Below are positions 36,393 through 48,739 of a stretch of 64,000 bases of DNA, piece after piece (position 1 is the first letter of the stretch; the number at the start of each line of letters is the position of its first letter). The notes below the pieces were generated by a model. That model ran no database searches. It was not told the DNA's origin and worked only from the letters and a program-made list of their open reading frames with translations. The translations under genes and the position numbers were made by a program. Source of the DNA: Pseudoalteromonas shioyasakiensis (GTDB lineage: Bacteria > Pseudomonadota > Gammaproteobacteria > Enterobacterales > Alteromonadaceae); contig NZ_CP077770.1 in the NCBI RefSeq assembly GCF_019134595.1, forward strand, positions 2,414,501 through 2,478,500, written 5' to 3'.

Positions 36393-37769
36393 ATGGCATC
36401 TTCTTTTTTTAATTTTAAAAAGCCCCTCCTAAGCGTTGCGCTTTTATTCTTTTGCCAATACAGCTTTGCCTCAGCAACATTACAACATTGGCAACAAGCC
36501 AGTATTAATTGGCAAAGTGAAGCAGGTAGCCATATCAATATTTTGGCTGATGAGCAGCCTGCATTTATGGCGTTAAAACCCTACATTCCTTTATTTGAGC
36601 AGCTAACAGGAATTTCTGTTGGCTTTCATGCTTTGGAACAATCACAAATGCGTGTTCGTCGCCATCAAGACTTAACCGAAGCTTCAGGGCTTTACGATGT
36701 ACTGCCGATGGGGATTACCTTTTTAGGCGAAGCGAAAAGCCAAGGCTGGATTGAGCCCTTGCAGCCTTACATTGATAACCCAAAACTGACAGATAAAACT
36801 TGGTATCAGTTAGAAGACATTAGTGAACGTAGCCTAGCGCTTTGTAAAATTGATAACACGCTATATTCATTACCGTTTGATTTTTCTGCGCCGATTTATT
36901 TTTATCGCAAAGATCTTTTCGAACGTTTTAACTTGGCAGTTCCCGATACCTACGAGCAACTACAAGCAACCAAAGTTAAGTTACAACGAGAAATCGACCG
37001 TACCCCTTCTTTAAATGGTATGCATGCATTTGCCTCACGTACGCTGCCGGGGGCAGGATTAAACACTTGGACTGTGTTACCTGTTATGCGTGCTTATGGC
37101 GCTGAAGTTATCGACGCGCAGGGCCAGTCTGTTTTTAATAGCCCTGAAACGGCACAAAGCCTACAAGTGTATCGCGACCTTGTAACAGGGTTCGGCAATC
37201 CAGATAACAGCCGCTTACTGCATTTTTATGAAATTCGTCGCCTGTTTAAAGAAGGCCGCCTTGCCTCGGCCTTTTTGGCCTCTCATTTTTATAATGAGAT
37301 CGATACCGCCGAAGAGTCAGATATTTGGAATAAATGGGAAGCAGCCCCCTTGCCTACTGGTCCAATCGCCAGAGAAACATCTCCTTGGGCATGGGCATTT
37401 GCAATTAATAGCAAATCAACTAACAAAGATGCTGCATGGTTATTTATTCAATGGGCAACCAGTGAGCAGACCGCCGCACTACTTAGTACAGGTGGCTCAC
37501 TGCCTAGACAAAAAGTGTGGCACGAAAAGCTGTTTACTCTCGTAAACAAACCTGGCTTTAATAAAGCCATGTTATGGGTGTTTGAGCATGCAACGCCTGA
37601 TCGCCTTCAGGCTGGCATGGTAGAGTTCCCTGTTATTGGCGAGATTATTTCGCAAACCTTTAGCCAAATTTTCTATGGTGCAGATATAAAACAATCAATC
37701 AAAAGCACTGACGAAAAAATAAACGCTAATATGCAAGCATTAAAAGCACGGAGCAATATTGAGCAATGA
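36393..37769 (+). CDS. Periplasmic solute-binding protein (ABC family 1 type), kinase-linked
   Basis: A 458-residue secreted protein; signal peptide about 1-27 (LLSVALLFFCQYSFA). Family 1 markers include SHINILADEQPAFMALKPYIPLFE, the hinge SLPFDFSAPIYFYRKDLFERF and SPWAWAFAINSKSTNKDAAWLFIQWAT. No importer membrane genes are adjacent; the stop overlaps the hybrid kinase start (ATGA). As with the pair at 24.6-28 kb, the protein is best read as the ligand sensor for the kinase. The ATG at 36393 follows the REC-TPR stop by 6 bases. Confidence 0.85.
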   Translation: MASSFFNFKKPLLSVALLFFCQYSFASATLQHWQQASINWQSEAGSHINILADEQPAFMALKPYIPLFEQLTGISVGFHALEQSQMRVRRHQDLTEASGLYDVLPMGITFLGEAKSQGWIEPLQPYIDNPKLTDKTWYQLEDISERSLALCKIDNTLYSLPFDFSAPIYFYRKDLFERFNLAVPDTYEQLQATKVKLQREIDRTPSLNGMHAFASRTLPGAGLNTWTVLPVMRAYGAEVIDAQGQSVFNSPETAQSLQVYRDLVTGFGNPDNSRLLHFYEIRRLFKEGRLASAFLASHFYNEIDTAEESDIWNKWEAAPLPTGPIARETSPWAWAFAINSKSTNKDAAWLFIQWATSEQTAALLSTGGSLPRQKVWHEKLFTLVNKPGFNKAMLWVFEHATPDRLQAGMVEFPVIGEIISQTFSQIFYGADIKQSIKSTDEKINANMQALKARSNIEQ

Positions 37770-39715
37770 GAATTAGTATTGCCCACAAAATTTTAATGAT
37801 CATTGGCTTTACCATTACTCTTATTTTAGGGGCAAGTACGTCGTTGCATGTAATGGAGCTAAAAGAGCAAACACTTTTGAACATGAGTGAAAAAGCCGAT
37901 GCGATTGTCTCGCCCATGTTGTCAGAAATAAACAGCCTCACAAAAGACAATACCGTGGGGAGTTGGGTGCTTAAAATTCAGGGTATTACATTAAAAAATA
38001 TTTTAAAAAATAATACCTTTGATGATTTAAAAACGATTTACTTTATCGACCAAAATAATTTTATCGCTGCACACCCAGATAACAGTAAAGTAGATACCCT
38101 AGAAACTAACCAAGTGCTGCTAAAACAGCTCAACCCTAAGCAAAATGCCATTGTAGCCATGGATCAGCAATATGCTGTTGCTGTGCCAATTAGCAATTTT
38201 CAGGGGGAAAACATCGGTTACGTTATCGTAAGCTTTTCAGATAAAGACTTAGCGTTAAAGACTAAATCGATTATTAGTAATGCGGTTTCGCTGTTTGCTA
38301 TTTACTTGTTAACCGCACTTATCATCGCCTATATCATTATTCGCCGTATTATTTTGCAGCCCATTGATCAGCTCGTGGAGTTTTCTCATGCTGTGACCAC
38401 AGGTGATTTAAACTGCCCTATAAATATAAAAAGCCAAGATGAAATAGGTACCCTCGCTAGTGGCTTTAAAATGATGCGTGCTGCGGTTAGGCAGCAGATC
38501 AACAGCATGCATGAACAACATAGCTTGCTTGAAGACACAGTTGCAAAGCGTACTCAAGAGTACCTTGATGCTAAAGAACAAGCTGAACAATCAAATCAGG
38601 CTAAAAGTCGCTTTTTAGCTAATATGTCACATGAATTAAGAACTCCGCTCAATGCAGTGCTAGGTTTTAGCCAATTACTACAAGATAGCGAAACAGATAA
38701 AAATAAGCGTCGTTACTTAGAAGCAATATCAATCTCTGGTAATTCACTGCTTAATGTATTGAATGACATTCTCGATTTATCAAAAATCGATGCTGGTAAA
38801 ATGCAACTCGATATTGAGCGTGTAGAAATCCCTAAAATGTGCCATGAGCTTAATATGATGTTTTTACAACTCAGTGCGCAAAAGGATCTCGATTTACAAA
38901 TAAGCTCTCACCCAGAGTTAACAACCCCAGTGTTACTTGATAGCAATAAAGTTCGCCAAGTACTAACCAACTTAATCAGTAACGCCATTAAGTTCACTGC
39001 ACAAGGCAGTGTTAAGGTGTATTTCGATTTTAAAGTCCACGATGACAACAGCAATATTGATATTAATATTCATGTCACAGACACAGGTAAAGGTATTCCT
39101 AAAGATCAACAAGATCTTATTTTTAATGACTTTGAACAAGTACAAGGTCAACGTAGTTCGGAGTTTGGTGGAACGGGGTTAGGTCTTGCGATTTCATTGC
39201 GTTTTATCAAGTTGATGGGTGGTGAGTTATCGGTGATAAGCGATAAAGATAAAGGCAGTGAGTTTATCGTGTCGTTACCGAACGTTGAATTAGCCGAGTC
39301 TAAAAACGAAGTGGAACATCGTAACTACCCTGCTATTTCAAGCTATCATTTTAATCCTGCTCGCATTTTGATTGTTGATGATATTCCTTATAACCGTGAC
39401 TATTTAGAGTCCTTCTTATCACGTTGGAGCTTTACCGTAGACACGGCTATCAATGGTGAAGATGCCCTTAAAAAAATTGAGCAGCACCAGCCTGATTTAA
39501 TCATTATGGATTTAAAAATGCCGGTAATGGGCGGGTTAGAGGCAAGTCAGTTAATTCGCAGTGATGATCGCTTCAAGCATATTCCGATTATTGCGGTTAC
39601 AGCGTCGGTATTAAAAGATGATAAGGCGCAATCCAGTATTTTGACAGACTATATAATTAGTAAGCCAATTCACCGTGAGCACCTTATTTTCATCATTGCT
39701 CAATACTTAGATTAG
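37766..39715 (+). CDS. Hybrid sensor histidine kinase (HAMP, HisKA, HATPase, REC)
   Basis: A 649-residue kinase. Membrane helices at about 9-26 and 173-193 bracket a periplasmic sensor of about 145 residues containing FIDQNNFIAAHPD, a Cache-type pattern. A HAMP domain, a short coiled coil, HisKA with phospho-His289 (MSHELRTPLNA), a HATPase (NLISNAIKF, TDTGKGIP, FGGTGLGLAIS) and a C-terminal receiver with the aspartate in IIMDLKMPVMGG follow. It overlaps the solute-binding protein gene by four bases. The output regulator is not encoded nearby unless the REC-TPR protein serves that role. Confidence 0.9.
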   Translation: MRISIAHKILMIIGFTITLILGASTSLHVMELKEQTLLNMSEKADAIVSPMLSEINSLTKDNTVGSWVLKIQGITLKNILKNNTFDDLKTIYFIDQNNFIAAHPDNSKVDTLETNQVLLKQLNPKQNAIVAMDQQYAVAVPISNFQGENIGYVIVSFSDKDLALKTKSIISNAVSLFAIYLLTALIIAYIIIRRIILQPIDQLVEFSHAVTTGDLNCPINIKSQDEIGTLASGFKMMRAAVRQQINSMHEQHSLLEDTVAKRTQEYLDAKEQAEQSNQAKSRFLANMSHELRTPLNAVLGFSQLLQDSETDKNKRRYLEAISISGNSLLNVLNDILDLSKIDAGKMQLDIERVEIPKMCHELNMMFLQLSAQKDLDLQISSHPELTTPVLLDSNKVRQVLTNLISNAIKFTAQGSVKVYFDFKVHDDNSNIDINIHVTDTGKGIPKDQQDLIFNDFEQVQGQRSSEFGGTGLGLAISLRFIKLMGGELSVISDKDKGSEFIVSLPNVELAESKNEVEHRNYPAISSYHFNPARILIVDDIPYNRDYLESFLSRWSFTVDTAINGEDALKKIEQHQPDLIIMDLKMPVMGGLEASQLIRSDDRFKHIPIIAVTASVLKDDKAQSSILTDYIISKPIHREHLIFIIAQYLD

Positions 39716-39733
39716 GTAGAGATTAGACACGCA

Positions 39734-40177
39734 TTAGTCGCGTTTTTTCATCGCTATAGCATTCATGCAATAGCGTAAGCCACTTGGCGCTGGACCATCA
39801 GGAAATACATGCCCTAAATGTGCATCGCAAACATTACAGACAGCTTCAATACGCTGCATACCATGGCTAGAGTCCGCGATATAGGCAATGCTTTCAACAC
39901 TGCTAGGCTGAGTAAATGACGGCCAGCCTGTGCCACTATCGAACTTTTCATCGCCATCAAAAAGTAAGTTGTCACAACATACACACGCATATTGACCTGG
40001 TTCAAATATCGTACATGAATCAGAGCTGTGCGGACGTTCAGTACCTTTTAAACGGGTAACATAGAATGTATCTTGTTCGAGCTCAGCTTGCCATTCAGAT
40101 GGCGATTTTTCGACTCGACGTGAAGGTGTTGGGTTACCGTTATGGGCAAACTCTAAAATATCTTGCCAAGTTAACAT
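39734..40177 (-). CDS. msrB: Peptide-methionine (R)-S-oxide reductase
   Basis: A 147-residue repair enzyme that reduces methionine-R-sulfoxide in oxidised proteins. Two zinc CxxC pairs are visible (CVCCDN and CNVCDAHLG), as are GTGWPSFTQP and the C-terminal catalytic cysteine in LRYCMNAIAM. The catalytic segment reads MNAIAM where many homologues have INSAAL, a mild variation. It is monocistronic, converging on the hybrid kinase gene. Confidence 0.95.
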   Translation of the reverse strand: MLTWQDILEFAHNGNPTPSRRVEKSPSEWQAELEQDTFYVTRLKGTERPHSSDSCTIFEPGQYACVCCDNLLFDGDEKFDSGTGWPSFTQPSSVESIAYIADSSHGMQRIEAVCNVCDAHLGHVFPDGPAPSGLRYCMNAIAMKKRD

Positions 40178-40257
40178 AGTGCTCCCTCAGGGTTGAATAC
40201 AACAGTTGCACAGTACATCACAAGCCCTATTAAGGGCAAGCAACGTGCGTCTAGTAA

Positions 40258-40710
40258 TTACTGTGTTTGCAGCCGAATATCTATTTGTGCACGTTCACGC
40301 TCAGAAAGTAGCTGTGCTAAATGGCTATTAATTTGGCTGCTATTAACACTCAATACGGCGGTTATCTGCTGTTCATTGACATCCGTTACATGAATGATCC
40401 CTTCGCCGATTTCAATCTGCTTAATTTGGCCAATTAATACAAACTCAGCTTTGCGTTTAAAATCGAATAAACCAGCCAGACTTATCAGTGCTAGCTGATT
40501 CACATCGCGCTTGAGTAAATCGGCAATGGGATTACGCGCTACAAATAACGGAGTTACCCTATATAAGCTTGATAAAGTAATAAAGCCCCACAACATCACA
40601 AACAACGAAAATGCAGCACTGTGCCAAAGTGGCGTAAACACCCATAAAGCAATTAATACCAGCGCGATAGTGAGTGAAATTTTTGCTAAAAGCTTATTAA
40701 TTGCCAACAT
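40258..40710 (-). CDS. Uncharacterised membrane protein
   Basis: A 150-residue protein that I do not recognise. Two close hydrophobic segments (about 8-27 and 31-49) form a hairpin in the membrane, followed by a soluble 100-residue domain with alternating hydrophobic residues (FVLIGQIKQIEIGEGIIHVTD), probably beta-rich. It lies 9 bp downstream of the DUF2919 gene and is probably the last gene of a ligA-DUF3392-DUF2919 transcript. Confidence 0.6.
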   Translation of the reverse strand: MLAINKLLAKISLTIALVLIALWVFTPLWHSAAFSLFVMLWGFITLSSLYRVTPLFVARNPIADLLKRDVNQLALISLAGLFDFKRKAEFVLIGQIKQIEIGEGIIHVTDVNEQQITAVLSVNSSQINSHLAQLLSERERAQIDIRLQTQ

Positions 40711-40719
40711 AGTGTTGCC

Positions 40720-41204
40720 CTACTTTTTTTCAATTGGATCTGGCCAATCATTAAAAAAGACCGTCAGATATCTGCTTTTTAATAAATATAACAGTACCCA
40801 TAACACCAGTACCATTTGGCACGCTAAGAAAAACGAAAACTGATAGTGACTGTGCGCAGCCTGATAGGTTAACCAACTTAAATCTGTGATTGCACACAAA
40901 ATTAATGGCCAGCGCATAAATCGCCAAATAGACGCGAGACGTTTCGCACTTTCAGCATTTTCTTGAGGTCGGCGTAAACAAAAGATCACCGCCGGTAATA
41001 AGGCGATTGCAGCTATGGCAATGGCTGTAAAGAAATCACTTTTCGATTTAAAAAACAGCGACATGATATCTAAATCAGGGCGACGGCTCAGCGCCGCCAT
41101 AATCCAAATAAAGTAACTGCGTAACAGCACTAATAACGTTAAATGAAACGCTACTGGGGTACGATAAGCACCGTGTTTATCCCAGTATTCTGGACCGTAG
41201 CGAT

Positions 41205-41208
<4 letters not shown>
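40720..41208 (-). CDS. DUF2919 family inner-membrane protein (YfeZ-like)
   Basis: A 162-residue protein with about four membrane helices. The N-terminal YGPEYWDKHGAYRTP and FHLTLLVLLRSYFIWIMAALSRR are the family-defining stretch. The function is unknown; E. coli YfeZ is the best-known relative. The start overlaps the DUF3392 stop by four bases, so the genes are translationally coupled. Confidence 0.7.
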
Positions 41209-43578
<2,370 letters not shown>

Positions 43579-43649
43579 CTACATAAAAAAGCCACTTAGA
43601 CGACTTAACGCCAAGTGGCCAAACACTTATCATTTATACAAACGAACGT

Positions 43650-44384
43650 TTAAGCTGAAAAGCTGCGAACTTTCTCAACATACTCACGAACGCTTTCAAC
43701 CGTCATTTCTTCACGGTTGCTATCTAAAATCGTTGCACCAAATTCATCGGCTAGCTTTTTAGCTGCACTGTGCAACATGTTGAATGCACTTAGACCGTCG
43801 CCATCACATGGTAAGGTCATAAATAAGCTAACACCTGCCGTGCTAAACTGTTCCATATTATCAATATCGAACGTGCCTGGATTGTACATATTCACTAAAC
43901 GGAATAACACCGGGCCTGTACCTGCTGGGTCTAAGTGACGGTTAAAGAAACCTTCTTCAGAATACTTAAAGCCTAACATATTAACGGCTGGCAATAATTG
44001 GCTGCCATCCATTGTTAAACCTTCTGGCATTTGTAAATGCACAATAATGAAATCGGTTGGAGCTTGTGCATCAGCAGGCTCTTCTTCTGCTTCTTGTTGC
44101 TGAGTTTCTGCTTCTGGCTCTTCAACAACCTGTTCTGAAACAGCTGGTTCATCATTACTTTCTGCTGAAAAGCTTAAATCACCAAACTCTGGCTCATCAC
44201 GCTCTTGCGGTTTTGCAGTTGCAGGCTCTTGAACCTCACTGGTTGTTTCGTTCGGTTCAACCCGTTCAACTGAAGGCGTATCTGGGCTGTCCTTTTTACG
44301 CACCGACCATAAGCCGTGAATTAATAAACCACCAATGACAAATACACTGATTACGATTAAAGCCCATCTTAATTCTTCGGCCAT
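43650..44384 (-). CDS. zipA: Cell division protein ZipA
   Basis: A 244-residue bitopic protein tethering FtsZ to the inner membrane. The N-terminal helix (about 6-26) is followed by a charged acidic, Pro/Gln-rich linker (about 30-105) and the C-terminal FtsZ-binding domain (about 108-240; FIIVHLQMPEGLTMDGSQLL start, LFMTLPCDGDGLSAFNMLHS core). The gene sits between smc and ligA as in other gammaproteobacteria. Confidence 0.93.
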   Translation of the reverse strand: MAEELRWALIVISVFVIGGLLIHGLWSVRKKDSPDTPSVERVEPNETTSEVQEPATAKPQERDEPEFGDLSFSAESNDEPAVSEQVVEEPEAETQQQEAEEEPADAQAPTDFIIVHLQMPEGLTMDGSQLLPAVNMLGFKYSEEGFFNRHLDPAGTGPVLFRLVNMYNPGTFDIDNMEQFSTAGVSLFMTLPCDGDGLSAFNMLHSAAKKLADEFGATILDSNREEMTVESVREYVEKVRSFSA

Positions 44385-44417
44385 CCCCTCACCTTTATTA
44401 TTTGATATGCCTAAATT

Positions 44418-47400
44418 TTATGCATGTGCCATTTGCACAGCTTGTTCTATATCTACAGCGACCATACGTGATACACCTGGTTCCGCCATAGTTACACCGG
44501 TCAATCTGCCTGCCATTTCCATGGCAATCTTGTTATGACTGATATAAATAAATTGTACTGATTGTGACATCTCTTCTACCAAACGGCAAAAACGACCCAC
44601 ATTCGCATCATCCAATGGCGCATCCACTTCATCTAGCATACAGAATGGAGCTGGATTGAGCCTGAATATTGAAAACACCAATGATAATGCGGTCAGCGCT
44701 TTTTCTCCACCACTAAGCAGGTGAATTGTCGAATTTTTCTTGCCTGGTGGCCTTGCCATGATGCTCACCCCACTTTCTAGTAGATCATCACTGGTCAATT
44801 CAAGGTAAGCACTACCGCCACCAAACACTTTTGGGAATAACTCCCCAAAGTCTGTATTTACTTGTTCAAAGGTCGCCTTGAAACGGTTTTTTGTTTCACG
44901 GTCGATTTTTTGAATCGCCCCTTCAAGGGTATTTAATGCTTGTGTTAAGTCATCAAGCTGCTGATTTAAATAATCGCTGCGCTGTTTAGCCTGCTCAAAC
45001 TCATCTATTGCCGCTAAGTTCACCGCGCCAAGTTCATTTAAAGCTTGCGTGGTTTTTGTAAGCAAAGTTTGCATGCTATTTAAATTGGCATTGTCAGGCA
45101 GTTCTTCAAGTACTGTTTTTAAATTTTGTTCCAGTTCTTCAAGTGGCTCTAACGCAGCTTGCGCCTTAACGATTAAACTTTGCTCATCCAGTGCCAATGC
45201 TTGCAATTGCTCTTGTAACGTCACCAACTCAGATTGCGATGATTTCAACGCTGTTTGCTTATCAGCAAGCTCCTTTTTAGCTTGACTCAAGGCCGCATGC
45301 AAGTTTTTCAGCTCAACGTCACTTTGTTGATGCTTTTCAAGCAATAGCATAATCTGCTCTGCTACTTCTTCAAGCGGGATCACTAACTCTTCTAGTTGCT
45401 CGTTGAGCTCTAATACTGCTTCACTGGCAGCACTTTGGGCAGCATTAGCATGCTGTAGTTTAGTTTCGCTAAGTTGACACTCACTGCGAGCTTTTTGTTC
45501 AGCCAAATTAGCTTGATGTGCTTGCGTTTTATATTGCTCAAGCTGAGAAGCCACTTGGCGATAGTTGTTATTTGCCTCAGCTTGTTGATGTTTTGCTTGC
45601 TCTAACTCAGTTTCAAGTTCTAATTGCTGCTCTAACAGTTGTTCTAGTAAACACTGCTGAGTTTGTTGCTGTTGGTCGGCATTTTGCTTTTGCTCAGCGA
45701 GTAACGTTTGACGTTGTTGTAACTTAACAAGCTGGTTTTGCCACTGCGTTTGCTGCTCTAATAGCATATCGCGTCGAGTGCTAGCCGATGCAATCTGCTG
45801 AGCCGCTTGGTGAATTCGTTCTCTGTATTGCTCTTTGTCGGCGATGAGCGTTTTCTTGTGAGCTAGATGCTCATTTAGCAATTGTTGCTTGGTTTCTAAT
45901 TGCTCGTTGAGCTCTTCATCTAACTGCTGTGCATCACTTAGCTGAGCATGCTTTAAAAGCAAAGAATTGTCGGCGTCTTTATTAGCATCGGTATGAAAGT
46001 TACGACCATGCATACAGCCCTCTTCATCAATCACTGCCAGCCAATATGGATCCGCTAAAATAGCGTCATCAAAACTAGGTTGAAAAGCAAACCGTGTTAA
46101 TAAATCAGGGTAAGCACCCGATTCGATATAATTGGCTAATGACTCTTTTGGTAACTCAGCATTATTAGTTACAGGCCAAACACTGTTAGGCTCTTTATGT
46201 TGACTGACCTTTAGATGCTCAAGGCCAAGTAGGGCTTGTTCAATTAGCGGCTCAAAGCCAGAAGCCACCTTTAACTGCGCTAATAAAGAGACACTGTCGC
46301 TGTCGGTTTGCTCTGATAACACAGAATTAAGCGCCGCTATGCTGGCTCTGTTTTCATTACTGTGCTGCTGAACCCGCTTTAAATCCTGCTCTAATTGCTG
46401 CTGCTCTTTATCCGCTTGTTCTAGATTTTGAGTGAGCTTATTCAGCGCACTTTGTTGCTGCGCAAGCTCTTTCGTCAGTGATTGAATATGCTGTTGTTGC
46501 TCAGCAATTTGCGCTGCAACTGGAGTCGCTTCAAGTTCACTAATTTCAGCGGCAAGTTGTGTCTGCTGAGTTTCAAGTTGCGCAACAGTCTGGGCAAAGT
46601 GAGCCTGTTGATTCTTTGCAACATTAATATCACTGCTATGAGCTTGGCTTTTCTGTAAGGTGCTTTGATATTGCTCATTGGCGCTTTGCGTTTGTTGCTG
46701 TTGCTGTGCGACTTGTTCTTCAACCTCTGCAACTTGCTCAGCGCACAGTAAACTTTGCTCAATCGCTTCTTGTAGCTGCTCTTGTAAAATGGCGGCTGAG
46801 GCGTGTTGCTCTTCTTGCAGCTCTTTATTTTGTAACTGCAGTTGTTGCTGTTTGATAAGGTTTTGGCTAAGTGTTTGCTGTTGCTGCTTTAAGCTGATCT
46901 GTTGCTGCTCTTTGCGCGTCAAATCAGTGTGTGTTTGATGCTGAGCCTGCTGTGCGTCTTGCAGTTTTTGCTGCTCAAGCTGCACCTGATTTTCAAGGCT
47001 TGCTAAAACATCATCGTGACCAGAATGCGCTTCTTTAAAGAACTGGATTTGCTCTTTAAGTTTATTGATTTGCTCAGCTTTATCGATTTGTTGTTGGTGT
47101 AACTTCTGCCACTTTAAAACCGCAATTTGCCCTTTTAAGGTGCGCTCAGTGGCTTTTAGCTCTCGGTATTTTTTTGCATCGACTGATTGCACTGCAAGTT
47201 TATCGAGCTGTGTTTGCAACTCCTGCCTTACATCAAGCAATCGCTCAAGGTTTTCGCGGGTGCTTTTAATGCGGGTTTGCGTTTCACGACGACGCTCTTT
47301 GTATTTTGAAACCCCCGCTGCTTCTTCTAAAAAAACACGTAAATCAGCCGGTTTACTCTCAATTAAACGCGAGATCATGCCCTGCTCAATAATTGCATAG

Positions 47401-47819
47401 CTGCGCGGGCCAAGACCTGTGCCTAAAAAGATGTCGGTAATATCACGCTTACGGCATTTACTGCCATTTAGAAAATAAATTGACTGGCCATCTCGGGTTA
47501 CTAAGCGTTTTATCGCCACTTGGTTTCGATCAGCAAAGGTATTCGGTAAATGGCCACTGGTGTTATCAAACACCAACTCAACAGAGGCTTGTGAAATTGG
47601 CTTTCGATTAGTTGAGCCGTTAAAAATAACATCGGTCATGGCATCGCCACGTAAGTTTTTAGCTGAGCTTTCACCGAGCACCCAACGCACTGCATCGATG
47701 ACATTTGATTTGCCACAGCCGTTCGGGCCGACAACACAGGTCATCTGATCAGGAAATGGGATCTTAGTGGGTTCAACAAACGATTTGAAACCCGCTAATT
47801 TTATGGTGCTTAAGCGCAT
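44418..47819 (-). CDS. smc: Chromosome segregation protein SMC
   Basis: A 1133-residue condensin ATPase. The N-terminal head contains Walker A (GPNGCGKSN), followed by a Gln-rich coiled coil (about 170-500), a hinge domain (about 500-640) with GFEPLIEQALLGLEHL, a second coil, and the C-terminal head with signature LLSGGEKALTALSL and Walker B FCMLDEVDAPLDD. It organises the chromosome together with ScpA/ScpB, encoded elsewhere. The presence of SMC suggests the ScpAB-type system rather than MukBEF, or in addition to it. It starts 33 bp upstream of zipA. Confidence 0.96.
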   Translation of the reverse strand: MRLSTIKLAGFKSFVEPTKIPFPDQMTCVVGPNGCGKSNVIDAVRWVLGESSAKNLRGDAMTDVIFNGSTNRKPISQASVELVFDNTSGHLPNTFADRNQVAIKRLVTRDGQSIYFLNGSKCRKRDITDIFLGTGLGPRSYAIIEQGMISRLIESKPADLRVFLEEAAGVSKYKERRRETQTRIKSTRENLERLLDVRQELQTQLDKLAVQSVDAKKYRELKATERTLKGQIAVLKWQKLHQQQIDKAEQINKLKEQIQFFKEAHSGHDDVLASLENQVQLEQQKLQDAQQAQHQTHTDLTRKEQQQISLKQQQQTLSQNLIKQQQLQLQNKELQEEQHASAAILQEQLQEAIEQSLLCAEQVAEVEEQVAQQQQQTQSANEQYQSTLQKSQAHSSDINVAKNQQAHFAQTVAQLETQQTQLAAEISELEATPVAAQIAEQQQHIQSLTKELAQQQSALNKLTQNLEQADKEQQQLEQDLKRVQQHSNENRASIAALNSVLSEQTDSDSVSLLAQLKVASGFEPLIEQALLGLEHLKVSQHKEPNSVWPVTNNAELPKESLANYIESGAYPDLLTRFAFQPSFDDAILADPYWLAVIDEEGCMHGRNFHTDANKDADNSLLLKHAQLSDAQQLDEELNEQLETKQQLLNEHLAHKKTLIADKEQYRERIHQAAQQIASASTRRDMLLEQQTQWQNQLVKLQQRQTLLAEQKQNADQQQQTQQCLLEQLLEQQLELETELEQAKHQQAEANNNYRQVASQLEQYKTQAHQANLAEQKARSECQLSETKLQHANAAQSAASEAVLELNEQLEELVIPLEEVAEQIMLLLEKHQQSDVELKNLHAALSQAKKELADKQTALKSSQSELVTLQEQLQALALDEQSLIVKAQAALEPLEELEQNLKTVLEELPDNANLNSMQTLLTKTTQALNELGAVNLAAIDEFEQAKQRSDYLNQQLDDLTQALNTLEGAIQKIDRETKNRFKATFEQVNTDFGELFPKVFGGGSAYLELTSDDLLESGVSIMARPPGKKNSTIHLLSGGEKALTALSLVFSIFRLNPAPFCMLDEVDAPLDDANVGRFCRLVEEMSQSVQFIYISHNKIAMEMAGRLTGVTMAEPGVSRMVAVDIEQAVQMAHA

Positions 47820-47879
47820 CTAATTGTTTTACCGATTTTTATTGTTATTCTTCAATTTAACCCATTTTAGGGTAAAAGG

Positions 47880-48611
47880 TTAAGCGTGGCGCTTAAAATT
47901 ATCTAAAATAATACCCGTTGCCATCGCTACATTAAGCGACTCTGCTTGGCCATAAGCCGGAATAGTGATTTTATCAGTAACTAAGCTTTCGCAATCAGTA
48001 CGTATACCATGAGATTCACTGCCCATTAGTAATACGGCATCTTGTTTAAGAGCAGTTTTGTGGATGTTCTCACCTTCTAAAAATGCACCATACACAGGAA
48101 GATTTAAGTTAGCTAAGTAACTGGTTAAATCAGTTTGTGAGACACACACGCGAGCAAATGAACCCATGGTTGCGCTAATAGTTTTCGGGTTATAAGCATC
48201 CGCACTGTCTGTGCTGGTAACAATATGCTTAATACCATACCAATCAGCAACACGAATAATCGTTCCTAAATTCCCCGGATCCGACACGCCATCAAGAGCT
48301 AAAATAAGCCCCGATGTTGGTAATGCTTGCTCGCTTGGCATATCAACAACAGCAATGGCGGCGTTGTTACTAACAAGCGTACTAGCTTTAGTTAGGCTGT
48401 CTTCGTCTGCTTCAATGACTTGATGGGCTGCAAGTGCTGATTGGTGCGCAGAAATAAATGCAGGAGTCGCAAATATATGAGCAATACTTAAACCACTGTT
48501 TAGTAATTCAAGTACATTTTTTTCGCCTTGAACAAGGTACTGGTTATATTGCTTACGGTATTTCTTTTGACCTAATGCACGAATTAGTTTCAGTTGGTTT
48601 TTTGAAATCAT
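47880..48611 (-). CDS. TrmH/SpoU-family RNA 2'-O-methyltransferase
   Basis: A 243-residue enzyme with a short N-terminal substrate-binding domain (QYLVQGEKNVLELL) and the SPOUT trefoil-knot domain. Motif 1 is LDGVSDPGNLGTIIRVADWYG with the conserved Asn and Arg, motif 2 is VLLMGSESHGI, and motif 3 is IPAYGQAESLNVAMATGI. It would methylate ribose in rRNA or tRNA; the exact nucleotide cannot be assigned. It is monocistronic, 60 bp from smc. Confidence 0.87.
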   Translation of the reverse strand: MISKNQLKLIRALGQKKYRKQYNQYLVQGEKNVLELLNSGLSIAHIFATPAFISAHQSALAAHQVIEADEDSLTKASTLVSNNAAIAVVDMPSEQALPTSGLILALDGVSDPGNLGTIIRVADWYGIKHIVTSTDSADAYNPKTISATMGSFARVCVSQTDLTSYLANLNLPVYGAFLEGENIHKTALKQDAVLLMGSESHGIRTDCESLVTDKITIPAYGQAESLNVAMATGIILDNFKRHA

Positions 48612-48739
48612 AACAGCCTCATAAAATGATGGTCTAGTATATCACCAAGGTCACAGATTCTGTACTCGAAAAACCAAGGGGAAAGTGCCAATTGCTTATT
48701 CAATCAGCACTTTTAAGAGACACTAGCTAATAAGAGGCA

